Positions 24,187 through 33,410 of a DNA stretch of 64,000 nt are shown in pieces. Every line of letters begins with the position of its first letter. The first letter of the stretch is position 1. The position numbers and the translations under genes are program-made. Below the pieces are notes generated by a model. It did not search any database and had not been told where the DNA came from. It saw only the letters and a list, made by a program, of their open reading frames with translations. This DNA comes from Streptomyces griseocarneus (GTDB lineage Bacteria > Actinomycetota > Actinomycetes > Streptomycetales > Streptomycetaceae): positions 1 to 64,000 of the forward strand of contig PENC01000015.1 of NCBI GenBank assembly GCA_003674045.1, written 5' to 3'.

Positions 24187-25203
24187 TCAGCTGCCGTCCG
24201 GATCCGCCCGGTCCAGCGCGGGCCGCGGGCCCGGACCCGTCTCGTGGAGGAGATAGTCCGCCGCCGCCGTATCCGTCACCAGACTCGTGACCAGGCCGGA
24301 CCGCAGCACCGCCCCGATCGCCGCGGCCTTCCGCAGGCCGCCCGCGATGGCGACGACCTCCGGTATCCGCCGCAGCCGGTCCGCCTCGACGGTGATGCAG
24401 CGCTCGCCCAGGTCACGACCGATACGGCGCCCCTCCGCGTCGAAGAGGTGCGCGGACATCTCCGCCGCGGCGCCGAGCGACGCGTAGTGCTCGCGCTCGT
24501 CGTCGCCCAGCATGTCGTAGACGGTCGAGATGCCCGGCGCCCAGGAGCCGATGGACACTGCGGCGACCGTGACCTTGTCGAAGTAGTCGAACGCCCGCGC
24601 GATTCCGGTCTGGCCACGCAGCGCCGCCGCGGTGGCCGAGTCGGGGAGCAGCATCGGCGCATAGATGGGGTGGGCCTCGCCCCCGGACACCTGTGCCGCG
24701 CGGCGCACGGCCTCCACCGAGCCGCGCTCGGCGGTGCCCGCGTCGTAGACGCCGGTCAGCTGCACGACCGTGCAGGGCGGCAGCCGGTGCAGGGCCGCGG
24801 CCATGTGGATGGTGGAGCGGCCCCAGGCCAGGCCCAGGACGTCGCCCTCGTGCACGAGCTCGCCGAGGAGGTCTGCGGCCACCTCACCGAGGTTCTCCGG
24901 GTCGGGCGCGTCGTCGGCGGCGTCGGCCGGGGACTCCACGACGACGGCGTGCCGCAGGCCGTAGCGGGCGCGCAGCGCGTCGGAGCGCTCCGCATCCAGC
25001 TCGGCGGGCACGCGGATCTCGATGCGCACCAGGTCCCGCTCCAGGGCCGTCTCCAGGACCCGCGCCACCTTGAAGCGGCTCACGCCGAACTCCTCGGCGA
25101 TCTGGATCTTCGACTTGCCCTCGAGATAGAAGCGGCGAGCCATGGCAGCCGCCTGCACCAGCTCGGCCGGTCCCATCGGCGTGGCTGAACGGCCCGTCGA
25201 CAC
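24187..25203 (-). CDS. SorC/DeoR-type sugar-binding transcriptional regulator
   Basis: A 338-residue regulator with an N-terminal helix-turn-helix (KSKIQIAEEFGVSRFKVARVL, near residues 30-50) and a large C-terminal sugar-phosphate-binding domain of the SorC family (LGLAWGRSTIHMAAAL; VSIGSWAPG; GERCITVEADRL). Such proteins sense phosphorylated sugars and control sugar uptake or catabolism. It lies upstream and to the left of rpe, a pentose-phosphate enzyme, in the same direction. GTG 25203 has AGGAG six bases upstream; GTG 25206 immediately before it is also possible. A 22-bp perfect palindrome lies about 90 bp upstream of the start. Confidence 0.85.
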   Translation of the reverse strand: MSTGRSATPMGPAELVQAAAMARRFYLEGKSKIQIAEEFGVSRFKVARVLETALERDLVRIEIRVPAELDAERSDALRARYGLRHAVVVESPADAADDAPDPENLGEVAADLLGELVHEGDVLGLAWGRSTIHMAAALHRLPPCTVVQLTGVYDAGTAERGSVEAVRRAAQVSGGEAHPIYAPMLLPDSATAAALRGQTGIARAFDYFDKVTVAAVSIGSWAPGISTVYDMLGDDEREHYASLGAAAEMSAHLFDAEGRRIGRDLGERCITVEADRLRRIPEVVAIAGGLRKAAAIGAVLRSGLVTSLVTDTAAADYLLHETGPGPRPALDRADPDGS

Positions 25204-25290
25204 CACGGTCTCCTCACTCCTGTGTTCGCGCTTGTGGACTCGACCGTCATCCTGTCAGAAACGGCGGTCCTTTGATCAGGCCCTGGGCTG

Positions 25291-25312
25291 CGGACCCGGA
25301 ATTCCGGGTCCG
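25291..25312. promoter_or_regulatory. 22-bp perfect palindrome after rpe
   Basis: Bases 25291-25312 read identically on both strands (half-site CGGACCCGGAA). They begin two bases beyond the rpe stop codon and lie upstream of the SorC-type gene. It could be a loopless terminator of rpe or an operator for the sugar-responsive regulator. Confidence 0.5.
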
Positions 25313-25314
25313 GG

Positions 25315-25986
25315 TCAGTGCGCGCAGGCCCGGATCTGCTCCGCCTGCGCCCGCAGCGAGCGTACGGCGGCGGCGGGGTCCTCGGCACCATAGACGGCGG
25401 AGCCCGCCACGAAGACGTCCGCGCCCGCCTCGGCGCACCGCTCGATCGTCCGCTCCGAGACCCCGCCGTCGACCTGGAGCCAGAGGTCCAGACCATGCTT
25501 GTCGATCAGCTTACGGGCGCGGCGGATCTTGGGCAGCATGATGTCGAGGAAGGCCTGGCCGCCGAAGCCGGGCTCCACCGTCATGATCAGCAGCATGTCC
25601 AGCTCGGGGAGCAGGTCCTCGAACGGCTCGATGGGCGTCGCGGGCCGCAGCGCCATCGACGCGCGGGCGCCCTTGGCCCGGATCTCCCGCGCCAGCCGCA
25701 CCGGCGCGGCGGCCGCCTCCACATGGAAGGTGACCGAGCCCGCGCCCGCCTCGACGTACTGCGGCGCCCAGCGGTCCGGGTCCTCGATCATCAGATGGCA
25801 GTCCAGCGGGGTGTCCGTCGCCCTGCTGAGCGACTCCACCACCGGCACGCCGAGCGTGAGATTCGGGACGAAGTGGTTGTCCATCACGTCGACATGGAGC
25901 CAGTCGGCTCCCTTGACCGCCTGAGCCTCGTCGGCGAGCCGGGCGAAGTCTGCGGACAGGATGCTGGGGTTGATCTGCGCGGGCAT
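25315..25986 (-). CDS. rpe: Ribulose-phosphate 3-epimerase
   Basis: A 223-residue TIM-barrel enzyme interconverting ribulose 5-phosphate and xylulose 5-phosphate in the pentose phosphate pathway. The opening [12 protein letters not shown], the metal/catalytic strand [25 protein letters not shown], the phosphate-loop region [12 protein letters not shown] and the catalytic Asp in VDGGV are all present. Length is typical (about 220). It starts at ATG 25986 downstream of the intergenic repeat block that separates it from rsmB, so it probably has its own promoter or is read through from rsmB. Confidence 0.97.
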   Translation of the reverse strand: MPAQINPSILSADFARLADEAQAVKGADWLHVDVMDNHFVPNLTLGVPVVESLSRATDTPLDCHLMIEDPDRWAPQYVEAGAGSVTFHVEAAAAPVRLAREIRAKGARASMALRPATPIEPFEDLLPELDMLLIMTVEPGFGGQAFLDIMLPKIRRARKLIDKHGLDLWLQVDGGVSERTIERCAEAGADVFVAGSAVYGAEDPAAAVRSLRAQAEQIRACAH

Positions 25987-26109
25987 GCCTCTAGCGTGCC
26001 ACGTCGCCGTGGCTACCCCCGCGTCGGGGGAACCCGGGGCTCCGCCCCGGACCCCTGCGCCTACCGGAGTGCCATCTGGGCCCGGTGTGCGACTGCGGGT
26101 GCGTGGGTG

Positions 26110-26267
26110 CTGGTCGCGCAGTTCCCCGCGCCCCTGACGGGGCGCGCCCGCCCCGTACCCTTTCCCTCGGTTGTGGGCGGGCGTTCCGCAGGGCGGAACG
26201 GGCCGGGCACAACCGGACCACCGGCCTGCACCCGAACAGCGGGGGTCCGGGGGCGGCAGCCCCCGGC
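26110..26267. repeat. Composite Streptomyces intergenic repeat, copy 1
   Basis: The rsmB-rpe gap holds three modules in order. Module A is a 26-nt block (26110-26135) containing GGTCGCGCAGTTCCCCGCGC. Module B is a cruciform-forming inverted repeat flanked by GGTTGTGGGC and GGGCACAACC (26169-26214). Module C is a GGGGGTCCGGGGGC hairpin (26241-26267). The same modules in the same order occur at 55572-55761, and module B also at 42468-42541. The rest of the 290-bp gap shows no gene. Confidence 0.85.
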
Positions 26268-26280
26268 CGGTTCTCGAACG

Positions 26281-27711
26281 TCAGGCGGTGCGCCTCAGCA
26301 GGGCCAGATACATCGCGTCCGTCCCGTGCACATGCGGCCACAGCTGCACGTCAGGCCCGTCACCCAGCCCCGGCACATCCCCGAGCAGCGGCCTCGCGTC
26401 GATCCACTCCGCGGTCACATCGCTCCGCTTCAGCACGTCGTCCACGACCGCCCGCGTCTCCGCCGGGTGCGGCGAGCACGTCGCGTAGCCGACGACGCCC
26501 CCGACCCGCGCGGCCCGCAGCGCCTCGCGCAGCAGGTCGCGCTGGAGCGGGGCGAAACCGGCGACGTCCTCGGGGCGGCGGCGCCAGCGGGCCTCGGGGC
26601 GGCGGCGCAGGGCGCCCAGGCCGCTGCAGGGCACGTCGACGAGGACGCGGTCGAAGGAGCCCTCGCGCCACGGCGGACGGGTGCCGTCGGCGGTGACGAC
26701 CTGGTACGGGCCGGGGTTGCCGGACAGCGCGCGCTCCACGAGGCGCGCGCGGTGCGGCTGCTTCTCGGAGGCCAGCAGCGCGGCACCGCGCTGCGCGGCC
26801 AGCGCGCCGAGCAGCGCCGCCTTGCCGCCGGGCCCCGCGCAGCCGTCCAGCCAGCGCCCGTCCGGGCCGTCGAGCGGGGCGTTCGCGAGAGCGAGGGCGA
26901 CCAGCTGGCTGCCCTCGTCCTGGACGCCCGCCCGGCCCTCGCGCACGGGGTCCAGGGCGCCCGGCTCGCCGCCCTCGGCGAGCCGTACCGCGTACGGCGA
27001 CCAGCGGCCGGGCAGCGCCTCCGGGCCGGCCGCGGCCAGCAGCTCCTCGGTGGTGGCCCGCCCGGGGCGGGCCACCAAGGTGACCTCGGGCCGTTCGTTG
27101 TCGGCCGCCAGCAGCTCCTCGATGCCCGCGCGGCCGCCGCCGAGCGCGTCCCACAGCGCGGAGACGACCCAGCGCGGGTGCGCGTGCACGACGGCGAGGT
27201 GCTCCTCGGGATCGTCCTCGTAGGGCGGGGCGACCTTCTCCAGCCACGCGTCGAAGTCGTGGGCCGCGATCCGCCGCAGGACGGCGTTGACGAACTTGGC
27301 ACGGCCGTCACCGAGCACGACCCGCGCCAGCTCGACACTGGCCGACACGGCGGCGTGCGGCGGGATGCGCGTACCGAGCAGCTGGTGCGCGCCCAGGCTG
27401 AGCACGTCCAGCACCGGCGGGTCGACCTCACGCAGCGGCCGGTCGACGCAGGAGGCGATGATCGCGTCGTACGTCCCCTGGCGGCGCAGCGTGCCGTAGA
27501 CGAGCTCGGTGGCGAGCGCGGCGTCGCGCGCGTCGATGCCGCCCTTCTCCCGGTCCTTCTCGCGGGCCTTGCGCAGCAGCGGAGGCAGTACGAGGTTCGC
27601 GTAGGCGTCCCGCTCGTCGACGGCCCGAAGCACCTCGAAGGCCAGGATCCGGACCGGGTCCTTCTTGGGACGGCGGTGCGGTCGTGCGGGACGGCGGGCC
27701 TGATCGTTCAC
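26281..27711 (-). CDS. rsmB: 16S rRNA m5C967 methyltransferase RsmB
   Basis: A 476-residue SAM-dependent rRNA cytosine methyltransferase. Residues about 18-150 are the NusB-like RNA-binding domain (RILAFEVLRAVDERDAYANL). The C-terminal catalytic domain carries the SAM loop LDGCAGPGGKAALL, the DVPCSGLGALRRRPE motif IV Cys and the catalytic YATCSPHPAE Cys. Both cysteines needed for the covalent m5C mechanism are intact. The start is GTG 27711 with GGAG eight bases upstream. It follows fmt in the same direction, a conserved neighbourhood. Confidence 0.95.
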   Translation of the reverse strand: MNDQARRPARPHRRPKKDPVRILAFEVLRAVDERDAYANLVLPPLLRKAREKDREKGGIDARDAALATELVYGTLRRQGTYDAIIASCVDRPLREVDPPVLDVLSLGAHQLLGTRIPPHAAVSASVELARVVLGDGRAKFVNAVLRRIAAHDFDAWLEKVAPPYEDDPEEHLAVVHAHPRWVVSALWDALGGGRAGIEELLAADNERPEVTLVARPGRATTEELLAAAGPEALPGRWSPYAVRLAEGGEPGALDPVREGRAGVQDEGSQLVALALANAPLDGPDGRWLDGCAGPGGKAALLGALAAQRGAALLASEKQPHRARLVERALSGNPGPYQVVTADGTRPPWREGSFDRVLVDVPCSGLGALRRRPEARWRRRPEDVAGFAPLQRDLLREALRAARVGGVVGYATCSPHPAETRAVVDDVLKRSDVTAEWIDARPLLGDVPGLGDGPDVQLWPHVHGTDAMYLALLRRTA

Positions 27712-27766
27712 GAAAGGTGCTCCGGGTGCTGGGGTGCTGAAACCCCCAGCCTACGCGGAAGGGAAG

Positions 27767-27790
27767 ACCGCGCCCCGTAAGGGGCGCGGT
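27767..27790. terminator. Short hairpin between fmt and rsmB
   Basis: A 10-bp perfect stem (ACCGCGCCCC at 27767-27776, complement at 27781-27790) with the tetraloop GTAA lies in the 176-bp gap between fmt and rsmB. It may attenuate read-through into rsmB. The rest of the gap has no recognisable feature. Confidence 0.55.
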
Positions 27791-27887
27791 GCTGTGACGG
27801 CATGCGGCTCCGCCGCGTGGGCGCGACCGGCCGCAACGGGCCCGCGGTCGCGCACCGAACCCACGAGGCACCCCGTAGGCGCGGCGA

Positions 27888-28817
27888 CTACCCGACCCGC
27901 TCCCCCTCCGCGATGCGCACCCCACGCGCCCAGTCGGCGGCAGCCATCGGCTTCTTGCCCTGCGGCTGCACCCACTGCAGCTGCACCGCGTGCGAACCGG
28001 TGCCCACGTGCACGGAGTTCTTCGCGGCGGCGATCTGCCCCGGGGCGAGGTCGGCGCGGTCGGGGGCGAGCGCCACGGACATCACCTTGAGGCGCTCCCC
28101 GCGGAAGACGGTCCAGGCACCGGGCGCGGGCGCGCAGCCACGGACCACCCGGTCGACGCGCAGCGCGGGCGCGGCCCAGTCCAGCCGGGCGTCCTCGACC
28201 TGGATCTTCGGGGCGAGGGAGATGCCCTCGGCGGGCTGGGGCACGGCCTGGAGCGTGCCGTCCTCGATGCCGTCCATGGTGGCCGTGAGCAGCCCGGCAC
28301 CCGCGAAGGCGAGCCGGGTCAGCAGGTCGCCACTGGTGTCCGTGGGCCGGATCCGCTCGGTGAGCACACCGAAGACGGGGCCGGAGTCGAGGCCCTCCTC
28401 GATCAGGAACGTCGAGGCGCCCGTGACCTCGTCGCCCGCGAGGATCGCGTGCTGGACGGGGGCGGCACCGCGCCACGCGGGCAGCAGCGAGAAGTGGAGG
28501 TTGACCCAGCCGTGCTTCGGGATCTCCAGCGCGGCCTTGGGCAGCAGGGCGCCGTAGGCGACGACGGGGCAGGCGTCGGGCGCGATCTCGCGCAGCCGGG
28601 CGAGGAATTCCGGGTCGCGCGGGCGGGCGGGCTTGAGCACCTCGATGCCCTCCTCCTCCGCGCGCTGGGCGACCGGGCTGGCGACGAGCCTGCGGCCGCG
28701 CCCGGCCGGGGCATCGGGGCGGGTCACCACGGCGGCCACCTCGTGGCGGCCGGAGGCGAGCAGGGCGTCGAGGGCGGGGACGGCGACCTCGGGGGTACCG
28801 GCGAAGACCAGCTTCAT
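27888..28817 (-). CDS. fmt: Methionyl-tRNA formyltransferase
   Basis: A 309-residue enzyme that formylates initiator Met-tRNA using 10-formyl-tetrahydrofolate. The N-terminal Rossmann domain begins [20 protein letters not shown]. The catalytic region [20 protein letters not shown] supplies Asn and His, with the Asp in the following AGDEVTGAS segment, and the SLLPxxRGxxP signature is intact. A C-terminal beta-barrel tRNA-binding domain covers about 210-305. Length is normal. ATG 28817 is the natural start because it begins the first beta strand. It lies upstream of rsmB, as in other actinomycetes. Confidence 0.97.
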   Translation of the reverse strand: MKLVFAGTPEVAVPALDALLASGRHEVAAVVTRPDAPAGRGRRLVASPVAQRAEEEGIEVLKPARPRDPEFLARLREIAPDACPVVAYGALLPKAALEIPKHGWVNLHFSLLPAWRGAAPVQHAILAGDEVTGASTFLIEEGLDSGPVFGVLTERIRPTDTSGDLLTRLAFAGAGLLTATMDGIEDGTLQAVPQPAEGISLAPKIQVEDARLDWAAPALRVDRVVRGCAPAPGAWTVFRGERLKVMSVALAPDRADLAPGQIAAAKNSVHVGTGSHAVQLQWVQPQGKKPMAAADWARGVRIAEGERVG

Positions 28818-29099
28818 GGGTGGCGGACTACCTCTCCTGGGACGCCTGAGGAGCCGAAAAAAGAACGGCCGAAGGGAACAGCCAACCAGTCTAGGGGGCC
28901 CGGCCCCCAGGGGGCGTGCGGCCCTTCGCGCGCCCCATTCCGGAGGATGTGCGCCCCCATACCGTGACCCGGCGGGCGGTGGCGCGTTGTGGTCAAGAGA
29001 GATTGACCTGGTCGGGCCGCTGTTGCGGCCCGCTTCCGTTGGATGTCAACTCTCGCCCTTTTTTAGTCCTTTTACCCCGCCGGTCCGAGAGGCTTCTTC
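28818..29099. promoter_or_regulatory. Divergent spacer upstream of fmt and the small HTH gene, with hairpin
   Basis: This 282-bp spacer serves two divergent genes. It contains a TTGACC hexamer near 29002 that could be a rightward -35 box, and an 8-bp perfect hairpin (29012-29019 and 29024-29031, loop TGTT) followed about 25 bases later by a T-rich run (CTTTTTTAG near 29057). The hairpin could be an attenuator in the leader of the gene at 29100. No open frame with coding bias is present. Confidence 0.35.
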
Positions 29100-29615
29100 A
29101 TGGCCGACCACGCAACCCACGACGCCCAGGCACGGGCCAGCCTGCATCTTCTGGTCCGGGACATCGAGCGGGTGCGCAGGCAGGTGGACGCCCTGCGCAC
29201 CCTCACCGCTCAGCTGGGCAACGTCTACCGCCCGCGACGCACCGGCCCGTCCGCCGGTTTCGTCGTCTACGGGCGGGCTCCCGCGCCGACCGTCCGGCTG
29301 GCCCAGGAGCTGCGGGACAGCGTCGAGACGCTGGTGACGGCCGCGGTGGACTTCGACCGCTCGCTCGGCTTCTCGTGGGACGCGGTCGGTTCGGCACTGG
29401 GCGTCACCAAGCAGGCGGTGCACCGGCGTTACGGCGCGCGCCGCTCCGCCGGGCAGGCGGCGGCGGAGGGCGCGGAGGCGGTGCGCACGGCCGAGCCGTC
29501 GGCCGTGCCGGTGGTCCCGGCGGCCAGGACGGTGCCGGGCCAGCTCCAGGGCCAGGCCACCGCGCACCGCGACGAGCCGAGGCCGCCCGCCTTCCCCGGC
29601 CCGCGCAACGGCTGA
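29100..29615 (+). CDS. Conserved small HTH-containing protein of unknown function
   Basis: A 171-residue soluble protein. An N-terminal helix ([21 protein letters not shown]) may be a coiled coil. Residues about 90-115 contain a sigma-70-region-4-like helix-turn-helix ([21 protein letters not shown]), suggesting DNA binding. The C-terminal 50 residues are Ala/Pro/Gln-rich and probably disordered. It starts at ATG 29100 with GAGAGG about seven bases upstream. It is the only rightward gene between fmt and priA. No function is assigned; a nucleoid-associated or regulatory role is plausible. Confidence 0.75.
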   Translation: MADHATHDAQARASLHLLVRDIERVRRQVDALRTLTAQLGNVYRPRRTGPSAGFVVYGRAPAPTVRLAQELRDSVETLVTAAVDFDRSLGFSWDAVGSALGVTKQAVHRRYGARRSAGQAAAEGAEAVRTAEPSAVPVVPAARTVPGQLQGQATAHRDEPRPPAFPGPRNG

Positions 29616-29698
29616 GCGGCCGCTCCCTGCCGGCCCGTCAGCGGCCACCCGTACGTCACGCATGTCACGTACACCGCGCCCGCCGCGCCCGTCATGCC

Positions 29699-31840
29699 TC
29701 AGCCGATGTCCGGCGGGTCGATGCGCAGCCGCACCGGCTCGCCGTCGCGGCGGGCCAGCCGGGCCGCCCGGCCCCTCTTGAGCGCCGCCGCCAGCTCCCC
29801 GCCCTGACCGGGGCGCACCCGCACCAGCGCGCGCTCCCACTGCTCCCCCGGCGGAGGGTCACCGGCCCGGCGCGGGCGCCCGGGCGGGACCGTCGGCAGC
29901 GGCACGGGTCCGAGCACCTCGGCACCGGCGGGCAGCTCGCTCGACGCGATCAGGTCCGCGACGGCCTCCGGGGGGCCGCTGACCGCCGCCATCCGGGACA
30001 CCGGCGGGAAGCCCAGCTCCGCCCGGTCCGCGAGCTCGCGGACCGCGTGCCCGGCCGGGTCCCAGCGGACCAGCGCCTGCACGGGGCGCAGCGTCGGCTC
30101 GGCGACGACGACCACGGTGCCGCCCTCGTCCTGGCCGCGCACCAGCGCGGCGGCACCCAGCCAGCGGCGCAGTGCCTCCTCGCCCGCGCGCAGGTCGGGG
30201 CGGCCGAGCAGGGCCCAGCCATCCAGCAGCAGGGCCGCCGCGTAGCCGCCCTCGGCGACCGGCTCGGCGCCGGGCGTGGCCACGATCAGAGCGGGGCGGC
30301 CGGGGACGGTGTCCAGCACGTGGTCGCGCCCTGACGTCCGTACGGGCACGGACGGGAAGGCCCGACCCAGCTCCTCGGCGGTACGACCCGCGCCCACGAC
30401 GCTGGCACGCAGCCGGGCGCCGCCGCACTCGGCGCAGTGCCAGTCCCGGGCCTCCCGCGCGCACCAGCCACAGTGCAGCTCCCCGTCGTCACGCGCCTCC
30501 AGCGGCCCCGCGCAGTGCGCGCAGCGCGCGGGCTCGCGGCAGCGCTCGCAGGCCAGCCGCGGTACGTAGCCCCGGCGCGGCACCTGCACGAGCACCGGCC
30601 CGTGCTTGAGTCCCTCGCGCGCGATCTGCCAGGCCAGGGTGGGCAGGCGCGCGGCGCGTGCCGCCTCGTCCCGCGCCTGGTCGGCGTCGCCGACCGTACG
30701 GACCAGGGGCGCCGCGACACGCACCTGCTCGCGGGCGGCGGCGAGCGGCAGCGCCCAGCCGGTGTCCACGAGCTGGGCGGCCTCGACCGTGCAGCCGAAG
30801 CCGCCGAGCAGGAACGCCGCCTTCTCGTGCGCCGCCCGCAGCAGCAGCACCTCGCGGGCGTGCGGCTGCGGAGCGTGCTGCTCGCTGTGGCTCGAATCCC
30901 CGTCGTCCCAGATGGCGGCGAGCCCCAGGTCGCGTACGGGGGCGAACATCGCGGCCCGCGTGCCGACCACGGCCCGCACCGCGCCCCGGCTCACGGCGAG
31001 CCACCTGCGGTAGCGCTCCTCCGGGCCGGTGTCGGCGGTGAGCAGCACATGGCGGCCCGCCCCGAGCAGCTCGGTCAGTGCCGCGTCGACGCGGGCGGCG
31101 CAGCGGCCGTCCGGCACGACGATCAGCGCGCCGCGCCCGGAGGCGAGCGTGGTGGCGGCGGCGCGCGCCAGCTCGTCCGGCCAGTGCGGGCCGGGCAGGG
31201 CCGTCCACACCGCGCGCGGGGAGTCGCCACGCGCGAGAGCGGCGAGATAGGCGGGCCCGGTGGCATAGCGGGACCAGGTGCCGGGCTCCGGCGCGGCGGG
31301 CGGCGGCAGCGGCTCGGGCGACGCCGCCGCCTCGGCCCGGGCCCGGCGCGGGGGCACCGCGAGCTGCACGACATCGGCGAGCGTGCCCGCGTAGCGGTCG
31401 GCCACGGCACGGCACAGCCGCAGCAGCCCGGGCGAGAGCACCGGCTCCGGGGAGAGCACCTGGGCGATCGGGGCCAGCGGGCCGCGGTAGTCGCTCTCCG
31501 CGAGCCGCTCGACGATGAAGCCGTTGTGCAGCTCACCGCCCTCCCGCCGCCCCTTGGCGACCCGGGCCCCGAACCGCACCCGCACCCGCGCCCCCGGCTG
31601 CGCCTCGGCGTCCATCGCGGCCGGGACGGCGTAGTCGAAGTACTGGTCGAGGTGGATGAGCCCCTTGTCCACGAGCACCCGCGCCACGGGCAGCTCCTCG
31701 GCCAGCGCGGCCCCCCGCCACGTACGCGGCTTGGCCCGCGGCTCCTTGGCCTGCCGCACCGCTTCCCGTATCAGCGCAAGCTGCTCCCCACCCCGCGGCT
31801 CCCCCACCGCACCCCCGCTCCGCCCGTCGTCCCTGCTCAC
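29699..31840 (-). CDS. priA: Probable replication restart protein PriA, actinobacterial non-helicase form
   Basis: A 713-residue primosome protein N'. The N-terminal DNA 3'-end-binding domain (VARVLVDKGLIHLDQYFDYAVP) and the zinc-binding block (CERC, CAHC, CGWC, CAEC within about residues 425-470) are intact. The Walker A region reads LPGPHWPDELAR instead of GxxGSGKT, and the DEAH box is WDDGDSS. This is the known state of actinobacterial PriA, which is thought to lack helicase activity and to act as a structural loader at stalled forks. GTG 31840 is the start. In many Streptomyces priA is next to metK; here a four-gene module separates them. Confidence 0.93.
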   Translation of the reverse strand: MSRDDGRSGGAVGEPRGGEQLALIREAVRQAKEPRAKPRTWRGAALAEELPVARVLVDKGLIHLDQYFDYAVPAAMDAEAQPGARVRVRFGARVAKGRREGGELHNGFIVERLAESDYRGPLAPIAQVLSPEPVLSPGLLRLCRAVADRYAGTLADVVQLAVPPRRARAEAAASPEPLPPPAAPEPGTWSRYATGPAYLAALARGDSPRAVWTALPGPHWPDELARAAATTLASGRGALIVVPDGRCAARVDAALTELLGAGRHVLLTADTGPEERYRRWLAVSRGAVRAVVGTRAAMFAPVRDLGLAAIWDDGDSSHSEQHAPQPHAREVLLLRAAHEKAAFLLGGFGCTVEAAQLVDTGWALPLAAAREQVRVAAPLVRTVGDADQARDEAARAARLPTLAWQIAREGLKHGPVLVQVPRRGYVPRLACERCREPARCAHCAGPLEARDDGELHCGWCAREARDWHCAECGGARLRASVVGAGRTAEELGRAFPSVPVRTSGRDHVLDTVPGRPALIVATPGAEPVAEGGYAAALLLDGWALLGRPDLRAGEEALRRWLGAAALVRGQDEGGTVVVVAEPTLRPVQALVRWDPAGHAVRELADRAELGFPPVSRMAAVSGPPEAVADLIASSELPAGAEVLGPVPLPTVPPGRPRRAGDPPPGEQWERALVRVRPGQGGELAAALKRGRAARLARRDGEPVRLRIDPPDIG

Positions 31841-32089
31841 GGTCCCAGTCCTACCAGAAGGGACTGACAGCCGTGCCCGCCCGAGGGGCCGCCCGCCGGA
31901 TCAGCCCTCCACTTGACGGACGGAGCTTCCGGGGGCAGGAGGCCGAGGCCCTGTCGACATGTCGCGTGGGCTCGGGTTGCCTCCCGGTAGGAAACGGGAA
32001 ACCCCGCTTTCGCCTTGTTCCGCCGTGCCGCCGACCGCACCCTGATTCACGGCGACGCCAGGCTGCCCGGTGGACCGACACGGAGGTCG

Positions 32090-33382
32090 ATGGTGCTGGA
32101 GCAGTCGCATGGTTTTGGAGCGGAACTGCGCAGGCTTCGCCTGGAAAGGCATCTGTCCTTGGCACAGCTGGGCCAATTGGTGCACTACAGCAAAAGCCAG
32201 CTGAGCAAGGTCGAACGCGGCCTCAAACCACCCAGCTCGGAGCTGGCAAGGCTCTGCGACACCCAGCTGAAGGCCGACGGCGCACTCGCGGCGCTGGTGC
32301 CCGGACGAGCACAGAGCTCCGTGCTGCCAGCCATCACATACGACGGTGAGGTGTGGTCAATGCACTTGGGAAAGGACGGATCGGGCTCGTTCCAGCCGAT
32401 GGGACGCCGCCAGGTGATCGGCGCGGGAGCCGCCTCGATCCTGTCCATGAAGCTCGGCGGTGGACTGAACTTTCCCGTCGACACCGGGACGACAACCTTG
32501 ATCGACGCCCAGCGATCGATGTTCCACCAGTTCCGCCGGCTCGGTCAGGCCTCCGGGCCTGCGGCGGTACTGCCTTCGCTGGTCGCCCAGACGCACAGCC
32601 TGACGCAGCTGGCCTCCAGGGCCGGAACGACCGACCGGCAGGCACTGCTCGTTCTGGCCTCCCGGTACGCGGAATACACGGGGTGGATGGCTCAGGAGGC
32701 GGGAAACGACGAGGCCGCCCTGTGGTGGACGGACCGGGCGGTCGAATACGCAAAAGCCGGAAATGATCGTGGCCTCGCCGTGTATGCAGTCGTCCGCCGG
32801 GCTCTCATCAGCCTCTTCCGCGGCAATGTGGAGACCGCCGCCGGTCTGGCACGACAAGCCCTGGAAAGCGATGCGTCTCCTCGGGTGCGAGGACTCGCCG
32901 CGCAGCATCTGGCACAGAGCCTCGCTGTGAGCGGCGATTACACCGCCTGCATGCGCAGCCTGGACCAGGCTCGCGATCTGCTCGCGCTCGACAGCGAGGA
33001 CCCGGCGACACCGGTGATCGGCACCTCGCATGTTCCGGACGTCGTCTCCATGTTCACCGGCTGGTGCCTCCATGAACTCGGTCGCCCCAAGCTCGCCGCC
33101 GAGGCCCTCGACAAGGAGACGGCCCGCATCCCCGGGCACGCCCTGCGCACGAGGTCCCGCCATGGCCTCCGGCACGCGCTCGCCCATGCCGTGGCCGGTG
33201 AGATCGACCAGGCCTGCCACGTGGCCTCAGCTCTCCTCGGTCCGGTGACGGCTGTGCATTCCGCAACGATCGCCGCCGACCTGCGCCGCCTCGCCCGCGT
33301 CCTCGGCCGCCACTCACGGAACGCCTCCGTGCGTGCTCTCGAACCGGCCTTGGCCGACGCCTTGACCGCTCTCACCGCGTAA
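32090..33382 (+). CDS. XRE-family HTH regulator with TPR-like C-terminus
   Basis: A 430-residue protein. Residues about 8-65 form an XRE helix-turn-helix (GAELRRLRLERHLSLAQLGQ, then YSKSQLSKVERG). The remaining 300 residues are helical, TPR-like repeats (for example AALWWTDRAVEYAKAGNDRG and AAGLARQALESDASPRVRG). This architecture is common in Streptomyces regulators that respond to a ligand or partner through the TPR part. ATG 32090 is preferred over upstream in-frame starts because GGAGG lies at 32082-32086. It ends 28 bp before the TIR gene, so it is probably the first gene of a four-gene operon and its regulator or sensor. Confidence 0.85.
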   Translation: MVLEQSHGFGAELRRLRLERHLSLAQLGQLVHYSKSQLSKVERGLKPPSSELARLCDTQLKADGALAALVPGRAQSSVLPAITYDGEVWSMHLGKDGSGSFQPMGRRQVIGAGAASILSMKLGGGLNFPVDTGTTTLIDAQRSMFHQFRRLGQASGPAAVLPSLVAQTHSLTQLASRAGTTDRQALLVLASRYAEYTGWMAQEAGNDEAALWWTDRAVEYAKAGNDRGLAVYAVVRRALISLFRGNVETAAGLARQALESDASPRVRGLAAQHLAQSLAVSGDYTACMRSLDQARDLLALDSEDPATPVIGTSHVPDVVSMFTGWCLHELGRPKLAAEALDKETARIPGHALRTRSRHGLRHALAHAVAGEIDQACHVASALLGPVTAVHSATIAADLRRLARVLGRHSRNASVRALEPALADALTALTA

Positions 33383-33410
33383 CACCGTCCCACTGAAAGG
33401 ACACCGCACC

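Noticed and set aside
29651-29672. GTACGT-N10-ACGTAC inverted repeat between the small HTH gene and priA
   Set aside because: A 6-bp stem with a 10-nt loop in a short convergent gap is too weak to call a terminator or operator.
30600-31300. PriA as a decayed pseudogene because the Walker A lysine is missing
   Set aside because: Loss of helicase motifs is the normal state of actinobacterial PriA. The frame is intact and the zinc-binding cysteines are kept.
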